A model generated the notes under the pieces. It searched no databases and was not told where the DNA came from. It was given only the letters and a program-made list of their open reading frames with translations. A program made the position numbers and the translations under genes. Shown here piece after piece: positions 8,601-20,284 of a stretch of 42,230 nucleotides of DNA. Each line of letters opens with the position of its first letter. Positions within the stretch are counted from its first letter, which is position 1. The stretch comes from Chromatiales bacterium (GTDB taxonomy: Bacteria > Pseudomonadota > Gammaproteobacteria > Steroidobacterales > Woeseiaceae): NCBI GenBank assembly GCA_024679535.1, contig JAIBDF010000007.1:1-42230 (forward strand), read 5' to 3'.

Positions 8601-10488
8601 CGTCACCGTACCCCAGGTACGCATCCATGATGGCTTTTGCTATTGGCGCCGCGACGCCGCTACCACTTTCACCGTTCTCGACAATCAGTGCCACGGCAAT
8701 GCGCGGCTCATCGAGTGGCGCAAAAGAAATAAACAGGGCGTGGTCGCGCTGTCGCTCTTCAAGTTCAGCGTCATCGTATTCTTCGTCCTGTGCGATAGAC
8801 ACGACCTGGGCTGTGCCACTCTTGCCTGCCATTTCGTAAGGTGCGCCGAAACCGACGGCGCGTGCCGTGCCGCGTGGGCCCTGCATCACGTCGTGCATGG
8901 CGCCAATCACGCTTTCCCAGTAAAACTCGTTGCTGATTTCGACATCGACGAGGCGTTCGGGTTGCGCTATGCGGCGCTCACCGGTGAGTGGGTCTTCGAC
9001 TGCGGCGACCATGTGCGGCCGATACCGTTCCCCGCGGGTTGCGAGCGCACCGGCCGCAGCGGCAAGCTGTAGCGGCGTTGCCAGCATATAGCCTTGGCCA
9101 ATTGAGGCGATAACCGTTTCGCCGTGGTACCAGCGCTGGTTGTCGCGGTCCCGAAAGTTGTTCTTCTTCCACTCGCGTGATGGCACCAGGCCCGAGCTCT
9201 CGCCGCCTACATCAACGCCCGTTTTTGTGCCCAGCCCGAAGCGGTCGAGGTAATCATGCATGTTATCAATGCCAAGTTCGCCGCTGATTCCATAAAAATA
9301 CACGTCGCAGGACTGCGCGATTGCATCGTGCAGGTCGACGGCACCGTGTCCCTGCGGTTTCCAGTCTCGGTAGCGATGGTCGTCATTGGGAAGCTGGAAG
9401 TAGCCGTGACAAATGGTTTTGCGCGTCAGGCTGGTCGCGTTGGTATCGAGTGCTGCCAACGCAAGAATGGGCTTGATGGTCGAGCCGGGTGGATAAGCGC
9501 CACGTACGGCACGATTGAACAGCGGCCGATCCGGATTTTCGCTCAGCTCGCGGTACTGCGACGTCGACATGCCGACGGCAAACAGGTTCGGGTCAAAGGC
9601 CGGGGCGCTCACCAGTGCGAGAATCTCGCCGTTTCTTGGGTCCAGCGCCACCAATGCCCCACGCCGTCCCTCGAGTGCTTTTGTCGCGATTCTCTGCAGG
9701 TCCAGGTCGATACTCAGGTAGACGTTGGATCCTGGCGCGGGCACCTGGTCAACGGGCAGGGAGTCGAGCAGTTCGCTCGAGTCACCCGGTACCTGGCGGC
9801 CGCGAGCATTGGCGATGAGATGACGGTAACCCGCATCGCCATGCAGGTCCGATTCAAAGCTGCCTTCCACGCCGGTCTTGCCGGTGTGTGACGTGCCGGC
9901 ATAGCTCGCAGGATCGAGGCGCTGCAGATCGTCGGCACTCAACGCGCCAACGTAACCAACGGCGTGTGCAACGAGGTCGCCATCCGGGTAGTGCCGCACG
10001 AGGCGTGGTTGAAAATCGACGCCCGGGAAGCGCGGCCGCTGAATCGCAAAATTCGCGATTTCCTCTTCTGTCAGCCGAAACTTGAGCGTGACTGGCTTGA
10101 AGCGCGGTCCGCTGCGGCTCAGATCCTTGAAACGCTGGATGTCCTCGAATTCGATGAGATTGATCGCCGCGAGCCGGTTGAGTGTGTCGTCAATGTCTTC
10201 AACCTGCTCCGGAATCAGCTCCAGCTGGTACGCCGGCAGGTTTTCCGCAATGACACGGCCCTTGCGATCGAATACAAGCCCGCGAATAGGTGGAACAGGT
10301 TCGATACGGACCCGGTTGCCCTGCGACTTTTCTGCAAACAGCTCGTGATCGACGACCTGTAATTGCACCAGTCGCGCGACCACGGAACCCATCAGTAGCA
10401 GCGAGATGACAATCGCCAGAACGACGCGCGCAAGAAACAGGCGGCGCTCCGAATGGACATCCTTGATGGGTGAGAGGAGGGCGCTCAT
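8590..10488 (-). CDS. mrdA: Peptidoglycan D,D-transpeptidase PBP2 (MrdA)
   Basis: PBP2 cross-links new glycan made by RodA during lateral wall growth. The 632-residue class B protein has a single N-terminal membrane helix (about residues 19-45), a dimerisation/pedestal domain, then the transpeptidase domain. Its motifs are SxxK with Ser336 (GSTIKP), SxD in AQSCDVYFYG and KSGT in MAGKSGTAQVV. The SxD form, rather than SxN, is usual for the PBP2 elongation class. The gene lies 18 bases after mreD and overlaps rodA, the standard elongasome order. Confidence 0.96.
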   Translation of the reverse strand: MSALLSPIKDVHSERRLFLARVVLAIVISLLLMGSVVARLVQLQVVDHELFAEKSQGNRVRIEPVPPIRGLVFDRKGRVIAENLPAYQLELIPEQVEDIDDTLNRLAAINLIEFEDIQRFKDLSRSGPRFKPVTLKFRLTEEEIANFAIQRPRFPGVDFQPRLVRHYPDGDLVAHAVGYVGALSADDLQRLDPASYAGTSHTGKTGVEGSFESDLHGDAGYRHLIANARGRQVPGDSSELLDSLPVDQVPAPGSNVYLSIDLDLQRIATKALEGRRGALVALDPRNGEILALVSAPAFDPNLFAVGMSTSQYRELSENPDRPLFNRAVRGAYPPGSTIKPILALAALDTNATSLTRKTICHGYFQLPNDDHRYRDWKPQGHGAVDLHDAIAQSCDVYFYGISGELGIDNMHDYLDRFGLGTKTGVDVGGESSGLVPSREWKKNNFRDRDNQRWYHGETVIASIGQGYMLATPLQLAAAAGALATRGERYRPHMVAAVEDPLTGERRIAQPERLVDVEISNEFYWESVIGAMHDVMQGPRGTARAVGFGAPYEMAGKSGTAQVVSIAQDEEYDDAELEERQRDHALFISFAPLDEPRIAVALIVENGESGSGVAAPIAKAIMDAYLGYGDDAP

Positions 10489-10506
10489 GGTGTCGGGACC
10501 ACTTCT

Positions 10507-10998
10507 CTAACCCCCCGACCGGGAGCCGTAACGAACCCCCGAAAGAAACAGGAAAAGAAACGGCCAGATCAGCGTGCCCGTAATTACCGGTGCCCAGTAC
10601 GTCATTGTCGGTGCTGAAACACCGGCGACGCCATTTATCCAAAACAGGATGAACTGGTACAGGGCAAGCAGTGCAAAAATCGTGGCCGACAGCTGCGACA
10701 ACGGGAAGACACGCATAAGCAGGTGAAAACGCACGGTTGCGAAAGCGATCACGCAAAGCGCCAGCGCATGCTGGCCAAGCAGTGTGCCGTAGGAGGCGTC
10801 GAGCACGATGCCAATAAACCACGCAGACCCAACGCTCCAGGTTCGCGGTAACTGCATCGCCCAGAAAATGACGACCAGCGCGAGCCAGTCGGGGCGAAAT
10901 GGCTCGACCGATTCAGTGAGGGGCATCACCGTCAGCATCAGGCCCACAATGAACGTGATGATGACAGGTAGCCTGCGAGAGCCGTGATCCCTGTTCAT
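10507..10998 (-). CDS. mreD: Rod shape-determining protein MreD
   Basis: MreD is a small inner-membrane protein of the elongasome that, with MreC, links cytoplasmic MreB to PBP2 and RodA. The 163-residue sequence is almost entirely hydrophobic with about five membrane helices, for example PVIITFIVGLMLTVMPL, and the conserved PDWLALVVIFWAM followed by GSAWFIGIVLDASYGTLLGQHAL. The start overlaps the mreC stop in an ATGA. The identification rests on the hydropathy pattern, these segments and its position between mreC and mrdA. Confidence 0.93.
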   Translation of the reverse strand: MNRDHGSRRLPVIITFIVGLMLTVMPLTESVEPFRPDWLALVVIFWAMQLPRTWSVGSAWFIGIVLDASYGTLLGQHALALCVIAFATVRFHLLMRVFPLSQLSATIFALLALYQFILFWINGVAGVSAPTMTYWAPVITGTLIWPFLFLFLSGVRYGSRSGG

Positions 10999-11861
10999 TC
11001 GTCGGGTTCCTCCACAACAGGCGGCGGTGCTGACCAGATCAGCATGACCTCGCGAACCTGGTCGAGTGCTGCCGCAGGCGTGGCGGTCACATCCGCGAAC
11101 GGCTCCTGCGGAATGCGCGTTACCGAATTGACAACGGCGACCGGGTATCCGGAAGGGAATGCGCCGCCAAGGCCGGAGGTTACCAGGAGGTCGCCGGCCC
11201 TGACGTCCGCATTGTTTGGCAGAAACGGCAGGTCAAGGCGATCGATCTCGCCGGTGCCCACGGCAATAGTGCGCAAACCGTTGCGATTTACTTCGACGGG
11301 AAGCGCATGGTCCGCATCGCTGATCAGGACCGCCTGCGCCGTCATGACACCGGTGCGGATTACCTGGCCGACCACGCCATTTACATCGACGATGGCCTGG
11401 CCATCATAAACGCCGTCGCGGCTACCGATGTCGATGATGAGGTTGTGTTCATAGGGATTGGCATCTACGGCCATGATTTCGGCGACGCGCACTTCATCGC
11501 GGACGGTCGAGCGGGCTTCGAGCAATGCTCGCAGGCGGGCGTTTTCCGCCTCCAGCGCGGAGAGCCGCTGCAAACGTGCATTGGTGAGCAGGCGCTCGGC
11601 CCGCAGCCGCCCCAAATCGAGTTCCAGTTGATTGCGTGAGGTTGTGGACTCGCCGAGCCAGTTCCACAGGCGTACGGGCGCGTCGACCACAAGTTGTATC
11701 GGGTAGACAGCCGCACCGATGCCCTGGCGGATACCATCGAGGTGGTTCTCGCGATGGTCCAGATACATCAGCACAATACTGATGATGATGAGTGCGAGAA
11801 CCCGCAGACCCAGCGCGGGTATACGCGCGGGATTGCTGTTATTTCCCCGGGACGCGACCAT
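10995..11861 (-). CDS. mreC: Rod shape-determining protein MreC
   Basis: MreC is a bitopic inner-membrane protein whose periplasmic domain activates PBP2. The 288-residue protein has a short basic cytoplasmic tail and one membrane helix (about residues 18-38). A coiled coil follows (roughly 68-115, with LRAERLLTNARLQRLSALEAE). The double beta-barrel MreC domain contains NLIIDIGSRDGVYDGQAIVD and GDLLVTSGLGGAFPSGYPVA. A proline/acidic tail (PPPVVEEPDE) ends the protein. It lies 22 bases after mreB and overlaps mreD. Confidence 0.95.
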   Translation of the reverse strand: MVASRGNNSNPARIPALGLRVLALIIISIVLMYLDHRENHLDGIRQGIGAAVYPIQLVVDAPVRLWNWLGESTTSRNQLELDLGRLRAERLLTNARLQRLSALEAENARLRALLEARSTVRDEVRVAEIMAVDANPYEHNLIIDIGSRDGVYDGQAIVDVNGVVGQVIRTGVMTAQAVLISDADHALPVEVNRNGLRTIAVGTGEIDRLDLPFLPNNADVRAGDLLVTSGLGGAFPSGYPVAVVNSVTRIPQEPFADVTATPAAALDQVREVMLIWSAPPPVVEEPDE

Positions 11862-11883
11862 CGTTACGCGCGTCTAACGACGA

Positions 11884-12951
<1,068 letters not shown>

Positions 12952-12961
12952 TTAACGGCGT

Positions 12962-12990
12962 AATCTAGCAATGCGCACGACATTCCACAA
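12962..12990 (-). promoter_or_regulatory. Predicted mreB promoter
   Basis: On the minus strand TTGTGG (12990-12985), a 17-base spacer and TAGATT (12967-12962) form a sigma-70-like promoter directed at mreB. It overlaps the predicted promoter for gatC on the other strand, so the two could compete for polymerase. This is inferred from sequence alone. Confidence 0.5.
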
Positions 12991-13025
12991 GGCGCCGTGT
13001 ATTATTGCGTGCCCGCCGCGGCGGG
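12977..13025 (+). promoter_or_regulatory. Predicted gatCAB promoter with 14-bp palindrome at the start of the leader
   Basis: ACGACA (12977-12982), 17 bases, then TATTAT (13000-13005) resemble a sigma-70 promoter on the plus strand. The perfect palindrome CCCGCCGCGGCGGG (13012-13025) sits where transcription would begin. It could be an operator, or a hairpin at the mRNA 5' end. GatC starts 36 bases further on. Confidence 0.4.
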
Positions 13026-13061
13026 TCCCGGTAACCCTCTTGAAATTAGCGGAAAAATACC

Positions 13062-13349
13062 GTGTCACTTGATAAAGACCAGGTCCAGCAGATTGCAACG
13101 CTGGCGCGACTCAAATTAAGCGAAGATGAGTACGCCGAGAGCGTCAAGAAGCTCTCTAAAATCGTCGATTTTGTCGATCAGTTGTCGCAGGCGGACACGA
13201 GTGGGGTGATTCCCATGGCGCACCCGCTCGACCTCGCCCAAAGGCTGCGTCCCGATGTAGTCACGGAGCCAGATCATCGTGATCATTACCAGGAGAATGC
13301 CGCTTCCGTGACGGACGGCCTGTATCTCGTCCCCAAGGTGATCGAGTGA
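13062..13349 (+). CDS. gatC: Asp-tRNA(Asn)/Glu-tRNA(Gln) amidotransferase subunit C
   Basis: GatC is the small scaffold that stabilises GatA-GatB in the transamidosome, which converts Asp-tRNA(Asn) or Glu-tRNA(Gln) to the amide form. The 95-residue protein has the usual helical start ([18 protein letters not shown]), the linker [21 protein letters not shown] and the C-terminal [11 protein letters not shown] that wraps the partner. It starts with GTG at 13062, preceded by a weak GGAAAA site. Its stop overlaps the gatA ATG by one base (TGATG). Confidence 0.94.
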   Translation: MSLDKDQVQQIATLARLKLSEDEYAESVKKLSKIVDFVDQLSQADTSGVIPMAHPLDLAQRLRPDVVTEPDHRDHYQENAASVTDGLYLVPKVIE

Positions 13350-14809
13350 TGGCTCTGCACACGATGACAATGGCGGAATTGACCGCCGGTCTCGAGAGTG
13401 GGGCATTCACTTCTGTCGACGTTACCCGGTCGTTGCTTGATCGCATCGCCTCGCACGATGCGAAGCTCAATGCCCTGATCACGGTAACAGGGGATGCTGC
13501 GCTCGCAGCCGCTGCGAAAGCCGATGGCGATCGGGCTGCCTCAAATGCCGGGGTGCTCAATGGCTTGCCGATTATTCACAAGGACATTTTCTGCACGCGC
13601 GGCGTTAAGACGAGTTGCGGTTCGAAGATGCTCGACAACTTCGTGTCGCCGTATGATGCGACGGTCGTCGAACGCCTGTCGGCCGCTGGCGCTGTAGTCC
13701 TCGGCAAGGCCAACATGGACGAGTTCGCGATGGGCTCGTCCAACGAGACCAGTTTTTACGGGCCCGTCCACAACCCCTGGGACCTCGATTGCTCACCGGG
13801 TGGTTCATCGGGCGGCTCGGCCGCATCGGTGGCCGCGCGTTTTGCGCCTGCTGCTACCGCTACGGACACCGGCGGTTCTATCCGCCAGCCCGCCGCGCTG
13901 ACCAATACCGTGGGTATCAAGCCGACCTATGGCAGGGTCTCGCGCTACGGCATGATCGCGTTTGCGTCCAGCCTCGATCAGGCTGGAACCATTACGCGCA
14001 CTGCCGACGACGCGGCGCGTGTACTGGGCGTGATGGCCGGCTTCGATGAACGCGATTCGACTTCGGTTGACGTGCCGGTGCCTGACTACCTCGGAGAAAT
14101 CGGCGATTCGATCAAAGGTCTGCGTGTTGGTGTCGTGCGCCAGCATTTTGACGAAGGCCTGGATGCCGATTGTGCCGTGACTGTGAAGGAGGCCATTGCT
14201 GTCCTCGAGTCGCTTGGCGCAACGACGGTTGAAGTCGACCTGCCGAATATCGACCTGTCGGTACCCACCTACTATGTTGTCGCTCCGGCCGAGTGTTCGT
14301 CGAACCTGTCGCGCTTTGATGGCGTGCGCTTTGGTCACCGCGCCGAGAATGCTGACGATCTTTTCGACCTCTACTGTCGCAGTCGTGGCGAGGGCTTTGG
14401 CGATGAGGTGAAGCGCCGCATCATGACAGGCGCCTATGTGCTGTCTGCCGGCTACTACGATGCGTACTACCTGAAGGCGCAACAGGTTCGTCAGCTGATC
14501 GCGGACGACTTCAGGAAGGCATTCGCCGATGTCGACGTTATCGCAGGCCCCACGACGCCGACGCCGGCGTTCAAGCTTGGCGACAAGGTCGATGACCCGA
14601 TCACGATGTATCTCAACGATATTTACACGATTGGCGCTAACCTTGCGGGCCTGCCTGCGATATCCGTGCCCTGCGGATTTGTTAGCGACCTGCCTATTGG
14701 GCTGCACCTTGTCGCCTCGCACTTTGCCGAGAGCACGCTACTGCGCTGCGCGCACCAGTACCAGCAACAGACGGACTGGCACACGGCCTGCGCGGAGGGC
14801 TTTGCATGA
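13349..14809 (+). CDS. gatA: Asp-tRNA(Asn)/Glu-tRNA(Gln) amidotransferase subunit A
   Basis: GatA is the glutaminase/amidase subunit that releases ammonia and channels it to GatB. The 486-residue protein belongs to the amidase-signature family. The catalytic lysine lies in LPIIHKDIF, the glycine/serine signature is [14 protein letters not shown], and the cis-serine and nucleophilic serine are in [14 protein letters not shown] 13349 is preferred because it overlaps the gatC stop; the preceding in-frame GTG at 13346 is also possible and would add one residue. The stop overlaps the gatB ATG in an ATGA, so gatC, gatA and gatB are probably coupled. Confidence 0.95.
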   Translation: MALHTMTMAELTAGLESGAFTSVDVTRSLLDRIASHDAKLNALITVTGDAALAAAAKADGDRAASNAGVLNGLPIIHKDIFCTRGVKTSCGSKMLDNFVSPYDATVVERLSAAGAVVLGKANMDEFAMGSSNETSFYGPVHNPWDLDCSPGGSSGGSAASVAARFAPAATATDTGGSIRQPAALTNTVGIKPTYGRVSRYGMIAFASSLDQAGTITRTADDAARVLGVMAGFDERDSTSVDVPVPDYLGEIGDSIKGLRVGVVRQHFDEGLDADCAVTVKEAIAVLESLGATTVEVDLPNIDLSVPTYYVVAPAECSSNLSRFDGVRFGHRAENADDLFDLYCRSRGEGFGDEVKRRIMTGAYVLSAGYYDAYYLKAQQVRQLIADDFRKAFADVDVIAGPTTPTPAFKLGDKVDDPITMYLNDIYTIGANLAGLPAISVPCGFVSDLPIGLHLVASHFAESTLLRCAHQYQQQTDWHTACAEGFA

Positions 14810-16242
14810 GCTGGGAGGTAGTGATAGGTCTCGAGATTCACACCCAACTCGCGACAAAGTCCAAAATTTTCTCGGGTGCGTCAACGGCATACGGAGCGGA
14901 GCCCAACACACAGGCGTGTCTCGTCGATCTGGGCTATCCCGGTGTATTGCCCGTCCTGAACAAGGAGGTCGTGCATATGGCGGCCATGTTCGGGCTTGCG
15001 GTTAATGCCACGGTTGCACCGCGTTCGGTCTTCGCACGCAAGAATTACTTCTATCCGGATCTGCCGAAGGGCTATCAGATCAGCCAGTATGAGCTGCCGA
15101 TCGTTGAGCACGGCGAGTTGTTTGTCTCCGATGCCGAAGGCAAGGAGAAACGTATTGGGATCACGCGGGCCCACCTGGAGGAAGATGCAGGCAAGTCGAT
15201 TCACGAGGGACTCGACAAGTCATCGGGCATCGACCTGAACCGTGCCGGTACGCCACTGCTTGAGATTGTGTCCGAGCCTGATATTCGGTCAGCAAAGGAA
15301 GCGGTTGCGTACATGCGCAAGATTCACACGATCGTGCGCTACCTTGGTATTTCCGACGGCAACATGCAGGAAGGTTCGTTCCGCTGCGACGCCAACGTAT
15401 CGGTACGCCCGCAAGGTCAGGAAGCCTTCGGTACGCGCGCGGAGATCAAGAACCTGAACTCCTTCCGCTTCGTTGAAAAAGCCATCAACTTTGAGGTCGA
15501 GCGACAGATCGAGCTGATTGAGGATGGCGGTAAGGTCGTACAGGAAACGCGGCTTTACGATTCCGATAAGGATGAAACGCGCTCGATGCGTTCGAAAGAG
15601 GAGGCCAACGATTACCGCTACTTCCCCGATCCCGATTTACTGCCGGTTGAGATTGCTGCCGACTTCATCGAGTCGGTGCGCGCAGAATTGCCCGAACTTC
15701 CCGATGCGAAGCAACAGCGTTTCGTCGAGGAGTACGAGATTAAGAAAGACGATGCGGCACTCCTGACGACTTCGCGCGCGGTTGCTGCCTACTTCGAAGC
15801 GGTGGCGGCGGCAACGGATGCGAATGCGCAGCTCGTGGCTAACTGGGTGGTCGGCGAGCTCTCCGGTGCGCTGAACAAGGACGGACTTGAGATAGGCGAT
15901 AGCAACGTACCGGCCGCCGAGCTGGCCGGATTGCTGACGCGTATTCACGACCACACGATTTCCGGCAAAATCGCGAAGCAGGTGTTCGAGGCTATGTGGG
16001 CGGGCGACGGGTCGGCCGACGAAGTCATCGAAGCCAGGGGTCTGAAGCAGATTACGGATAGCTCTGCGATCGAAGCGGTCGTCGACAAGGTCATCGAAGC
16101 GAATCCTGGCCAGGTCGCCGAGTACAGGGCGGGCAAGGATAAGCTGATCGGGTTCTTTGTCGGCCAGGTGATGAAAGAGACCAAAGGCCAGGCGAACCCG
16201 GGACAGGTCAATCAGATCCTGAAAGCCAAACTTTCCGTCTGA
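14806..16242 (+). CDS. gatB: Asp-tRNA(Asn)/Glu-tRNA(Gln) amidotransferase subunit B
   Basis: GatB carries the kinase/transamidase active site that activates the misacylated aminoacyl-tRNA and accepts ammonia from GatA. The 478-residue protein begins [18 protein letters not shown] and contains [17 protein letters not shown] and [16 protein letters not shown]. It also has [13 protein letters not shown] and [11 protein letters not shown], and ends in the YqeY-like tail domain ([17 protein letters not shown]). The length is normal. HslO follows one base later, which suggests cotranscription. Confidence 0.96.
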   Translation: MSWEVVIGLEIHTQLATKSKIFSGASTAYGAEPNTQACLVDLGYPGVLPVLNKEVVHMAAMFGLAVNATVAPRSVFARKNYFYPDLPKGYQISQYELPIVEHGELFVSDAEGKEKRIGITRAHLEEDAGKSIHEGLDKSSGIDLNRAGTPLLEIVSEPDIRSAKEAVAYMRKIHTIVRYLGISDGNMQEGSFRCDANVSVRPQGQEAFGTRAEIKNLNSFRFVEKAINFEVERQIELIEDGGKVVQETRLYDSDKDETRSMRSKEEANDYRYFPDPDLLPVEIAADFIESVRAELPELPDAKQQRFVEEYEIKKDDAALLTTSRAVAAYFEAVAAATDANAQLVANWVVGELSGALNKDGLEIGDSNVPAAELAGLLTRIHDHTISGKIAKQVFEAMWAGDGSADEVIEARGLKQITDSSAIEAVVDKVIEANPGQVAEYRAGKDKLIGFFVGQVMKETKGQANPGQVNQILKAKLSV

Positions 16243-16243
16243 C

Positions 16244-17104
16244 ATGTCCGCAGATAGCATAACGCCATTCGGGTTCGAGGCGCTTCCCGTGCGCGGCTCA
16301 CTCATTCATCTGTCACGCACCTGGCGGCGCATGCTGCGGGACCATGACTACGACGCCCTGGTTATGGAAACCCTGGGCCAGGCGGCCGCGGCCACCGGGC
16401 TGATTGCCCAAAGCCTCAAGTTCGACGGTATTATCACTTTGCAGATCCAGAGTTCGGGCGTGCTGCAAATGCTCGTAATGCAATGCACCAGTGAGCTGGG
16501 TATGCGCGGCATGGCTGCGGTGTACGAAGGAAGTGCGGCGACGAGCTTTGCCGAGCTCACATCTGCAGCAAACTGTGCGGTAACGGTCGATGCGGGCGAA
16601 CGGCCTTACCAGGGCATTGTCGACATCGACCCAACATCGCTGGCCGCAAGTCTTGAGCACTATTTTGCGCGTTCGGTGCAGGTGCCCAGTCATGTGGCGC
16701 TGCTGGCTAATCACGAGTTCGCGGCAGGCATTATGCTGCAGCAGGTTCCGGGCGAGCCGATCGACGAAGACGACTGGAATCGCCTGCATTTCCTGATCGA
16801 CACCTTGTCGCCCCGCGATTTTGCCAGTGACACGAGCCTGCAGCTTATCGGCAAGCTGTTTGCTGAGGACGATGTGCGTGTCTACGAGCCGCGCCCGGTG
16901 GATTTCCATTGTGGCTGCTCGGCGCGCAAGGTGGAAGACGTTCTCAGGATGCTCGGCGAGGAAGAAGCGCGCCAGACCCTGGAAGCGCAGGGCAATATTG
17001 AGGTCATTTGCGAATACTGCGGGAGCCGCCGGCATTTCGATGCGGTCGATGTTGAACGGCTATTCGCGGATAATGTGGTAGGCGGTCCCGATTTGGTGCA
17101 ATAA
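16244..17104 (+). CDS. hslO: Redox-activated chaperone Hsp33 (HslO)
   Basis: Hsp33 is a cytosolic holdase chaperone switched on when oxidants release zinc from four C-terminal cysteines. The 286-residue protein shows the core segment GIITLQIQSSG and the zinc site as FHCGCSARK followed about 30 residues later by CEYCGSRR, the CxC...CxxC pattern of the family. The start lies one base after gatB and the FAD dehydrogenase gene begins 4 bases after its stop, so it sits inside the gat transcription unit. Nothing in the sequence explains a functional link with gatCAB. Confidence 0.94.
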   Translation: MSADSITPFGFEALPVRGSLIHLSRTWRRMLRDHDYDALVMETLGQAAAATGLIAQSLKFDGIITLQIQSSGVLQMLVMQCTSELGMRGMAAVYEGSAATSFAELTSAANCAVTVDAGERPYQGIVDIDPTSLAASLEHYFARSVQVPSHVALLANHEFAAGIMLQQVPGEPIDEDDWNRLHFLIDTLSPRDFASDTSLQLIGKLFAEDDVRVYEPRPVDFHCGCSARKVEDVLRMLGEEEARQTLEAQGNIEVICEYCGSRRHFDAVDVERLFADNVVGGPDLVQ

Positions 17105-17108
17105 AACA

Positions 17109-18473
17109 GTGACAGGCATTTTTCACAAGCTGCAGGACGAATTGGGGTCAGACCTCGTGGTTGCTGCGGAGCCGTTGCGCGACCGCGCTACATCCTACTG
17201 GGACTCCTCGCCGACAGAGGCCAAATGCCTGGTTCGTCCGGAGACGACGGAGCAGCTCAGCCTCGTTATGCGTACCTGCCATGAACATCGACAAAGCGTC
17301 GTTGTGCAGGGCGGCCTGACGGGCATTGTGCAGGGTGCGGCGTCTACCGCATCTGACGTCATCGTGTCGCTTGAACGCATGGACGTCATCGAATCTGTCG
17401 ACGTCGCAGACGGCATCGCGATCGTCCAGGCCGGCGTCATTTTGCAAACGCTGCAGGAGCACGTGGCTGACAAGGGCTTTCTTTTTCCGGTCGACTTTGG
17501 TGCGCGAGGCAGTTGCACCATCGGCGGTGCGGTGGCGACCAATGCGGGCGGTATCAACGTCCTGCGCTATGGGATGATGCGCAGCGTCGTGCTTGGGCTC
17601 GAGGCGGTGCTGGCCGACGGCACCGTCATTTCTTCAATGAACCAGATGCTGAAGAACAACACCGGCTACGATCTCAAGCAGTTGTTCATTGGCAGTGAAG
17701 GCACGCTTGGCATCATCACGCGCGTGGTCGTGCGGCTCTATCCGCAGACCAGCAGCCGCGACACCGCGATGTTCGCCTGCGCCTCGTTCGATGCCGTAAC
17801 CCGGCAGCTCAGCGCTTTAAAGACGAACCTCGCTGGTACCCTGAGCGCCTTCGAGGTCATGTGGAATTCCTACATCACCTCGGTATGCGGTGAGGGCGGC
17901 CATGCATTGCCACTCGCTGCCGACCACCCGTATTACGTTATTGCCGAGGCCGAGGGTGCCGATCCCGCGCCGGATGCAGAGCGATTCCAGCGTCTGCTGG
18001 AGGCCGGTATGGAAAGTGGCGATGTCGTCGACGCTGTCCTGCCCAAGTCGGAAGGTGAGCGTCGAGCTCTCTGGAACATCCGCGAGGAATTCGACTCGGC
18101 ATTGCCGGCGTACCTGTATGACGTCAGTCTGCCCATCCGGCATATGGAGGCCTATGTGTCCAGATTGCAGGAGCGGCTGTTGGCCTGGCGTGAGGACGCG
18201 GTGTTCGAGGTCTTTGGTCATATCGCCGACGGCAATCTGCACATTTTCGTAAAGCCCTTCGCGGACAACGTGTATCACGCTGCCGTTGATGAGATTGTCT
18301 ACGGTTGCCTCGAGGGTCTGGACGGCTCAATCTCCGCGGAGCACGGCATCGGTATCGACAAAAAATCGTGGTTGGGCCTGAGTCGCGATGACGATGAGCT
18401 GGCGCTGATGCGGGGCCTCAAGCGCCTTCTGGATCCCGCTAACCTTCTGAATCCCGGAAAAATTCTCGATTGA
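17109..18473 (+). CDS. FAD-linked 2-hydroxyacid dehydrogenase (GlcD/D-lactate dehydrogenase family)
   Basis: This 454-residue protein of the VAO/PCMH flavoprotein family probably oxidises a D-2-hydroxyacid such as D-lactate, glycolate or D-2-hydroxyglutarate. The N-terminal FAD_binding_4 domain has VVVQGGLTGIVQGA and GSCTIGGAVATNAGGINVLRYG; the C-terminal FAD-oxidase domain has FGHIADGNLHIF, SAEHGIGIDKKSWL and LDPANLLNPGKIL. The substrate cannot be decided from sequence. It starts with GTG at 17109, 4 bases after hslO. No iron-sulfur or GlcE/GlcF partner lies nearby, so a stand-alone enzyme passing electrons to a quinone, ETF or cytochrome is likely. Confidence 0.85.
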   Translation: MTGIFHKLQDELGSDLVVAAEPLRDRATSYWDSSPTEAKCLVRPETTEQLSLVMRTCHEHRQSVVVQGGLTGIVQGAASTASDVIVSLERMDVIESVDVADGIAIVQAGVILQTLQEHVADKGFLFPVDFGARGSCTIGGAVATNAGGINVLRYGMMRSVVLGLEAVLADGTVISSMNQMLKNNTGYDLKQLFIGSEGTLGIITRVVVRLYPQTSSRDTAMFACASFDAVTRQLSALKTNLAGTLSAFEVMWNSYITSVCGEGGHALPLAADHPYYVIAEAEGADPAPDAERFQRLLEAGMESGDVVDAVLPKSEGERRALWNIREEFDSALPAYLYDVSLPIRHMEAYVSRLQERLLAWREDAVFEVFGHIADGNLHIFVKPFADNVYHAAVDEIVYGCLEGLDGSISAEHGIGIDKKSWLGLSRDDDELALMRGLKRLLDPANLLNPGKILD

Positions 18474-18498
18474 TCGCTGTCTCCCGCCAGGGTTGATG

Positions 18499-18536
18499 TA
18501 TACTATTCGGCCGTAAATATAAAAAAATGCTTATAT
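18499..18536 (+). promoter_or_regulatory. Promoter and palindromic operator of the arsR-methyltransferase/metF/metH unit
   Basis: An extended -10 (TG then TATACT, 18497-18504) is followed by the inverted repeat ATATAA-N8-TTATAT (18517-18522 and 18531-18536) ending 6 bases before the ATG. No convincing -35 is correctly spaced, which is tolerated with an extended -10. The position suggests autoregulation by the ArsR-type protein encoded just downstream. There is no obvious Shine-Dalgarno in this AT-rich leader. Confidence 0.5.
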
Positions 18537-18542
18537 ATTTAT

Positions 18543-20275
<1,733 letters not shown>

Positions 20276-20284
20276 GAACAAAGC

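Noticed and set aside
13805..14722. 305-codon minus-strand open frame opposite gatA
   Set aside because: Antisense shadow of gatA, with low-complexity Arg/His-rich translation and no recognisable domain.
18470..18475. TTGATC as the -35 of the arsR-metF-metH promoter
   Set aside because: The spacer to TATACT would be 23 bases, too long; the extended -10 is a better explanation.
20276..20284. Cobalamin or SAM riboswitch before metH or metF
   Set aside because: MetF overlaps the upstream gene and metH starts 9 bases after metF, leaving no room. The leader before the regulator is short, AT-rich and lacks a riboswitch fold.
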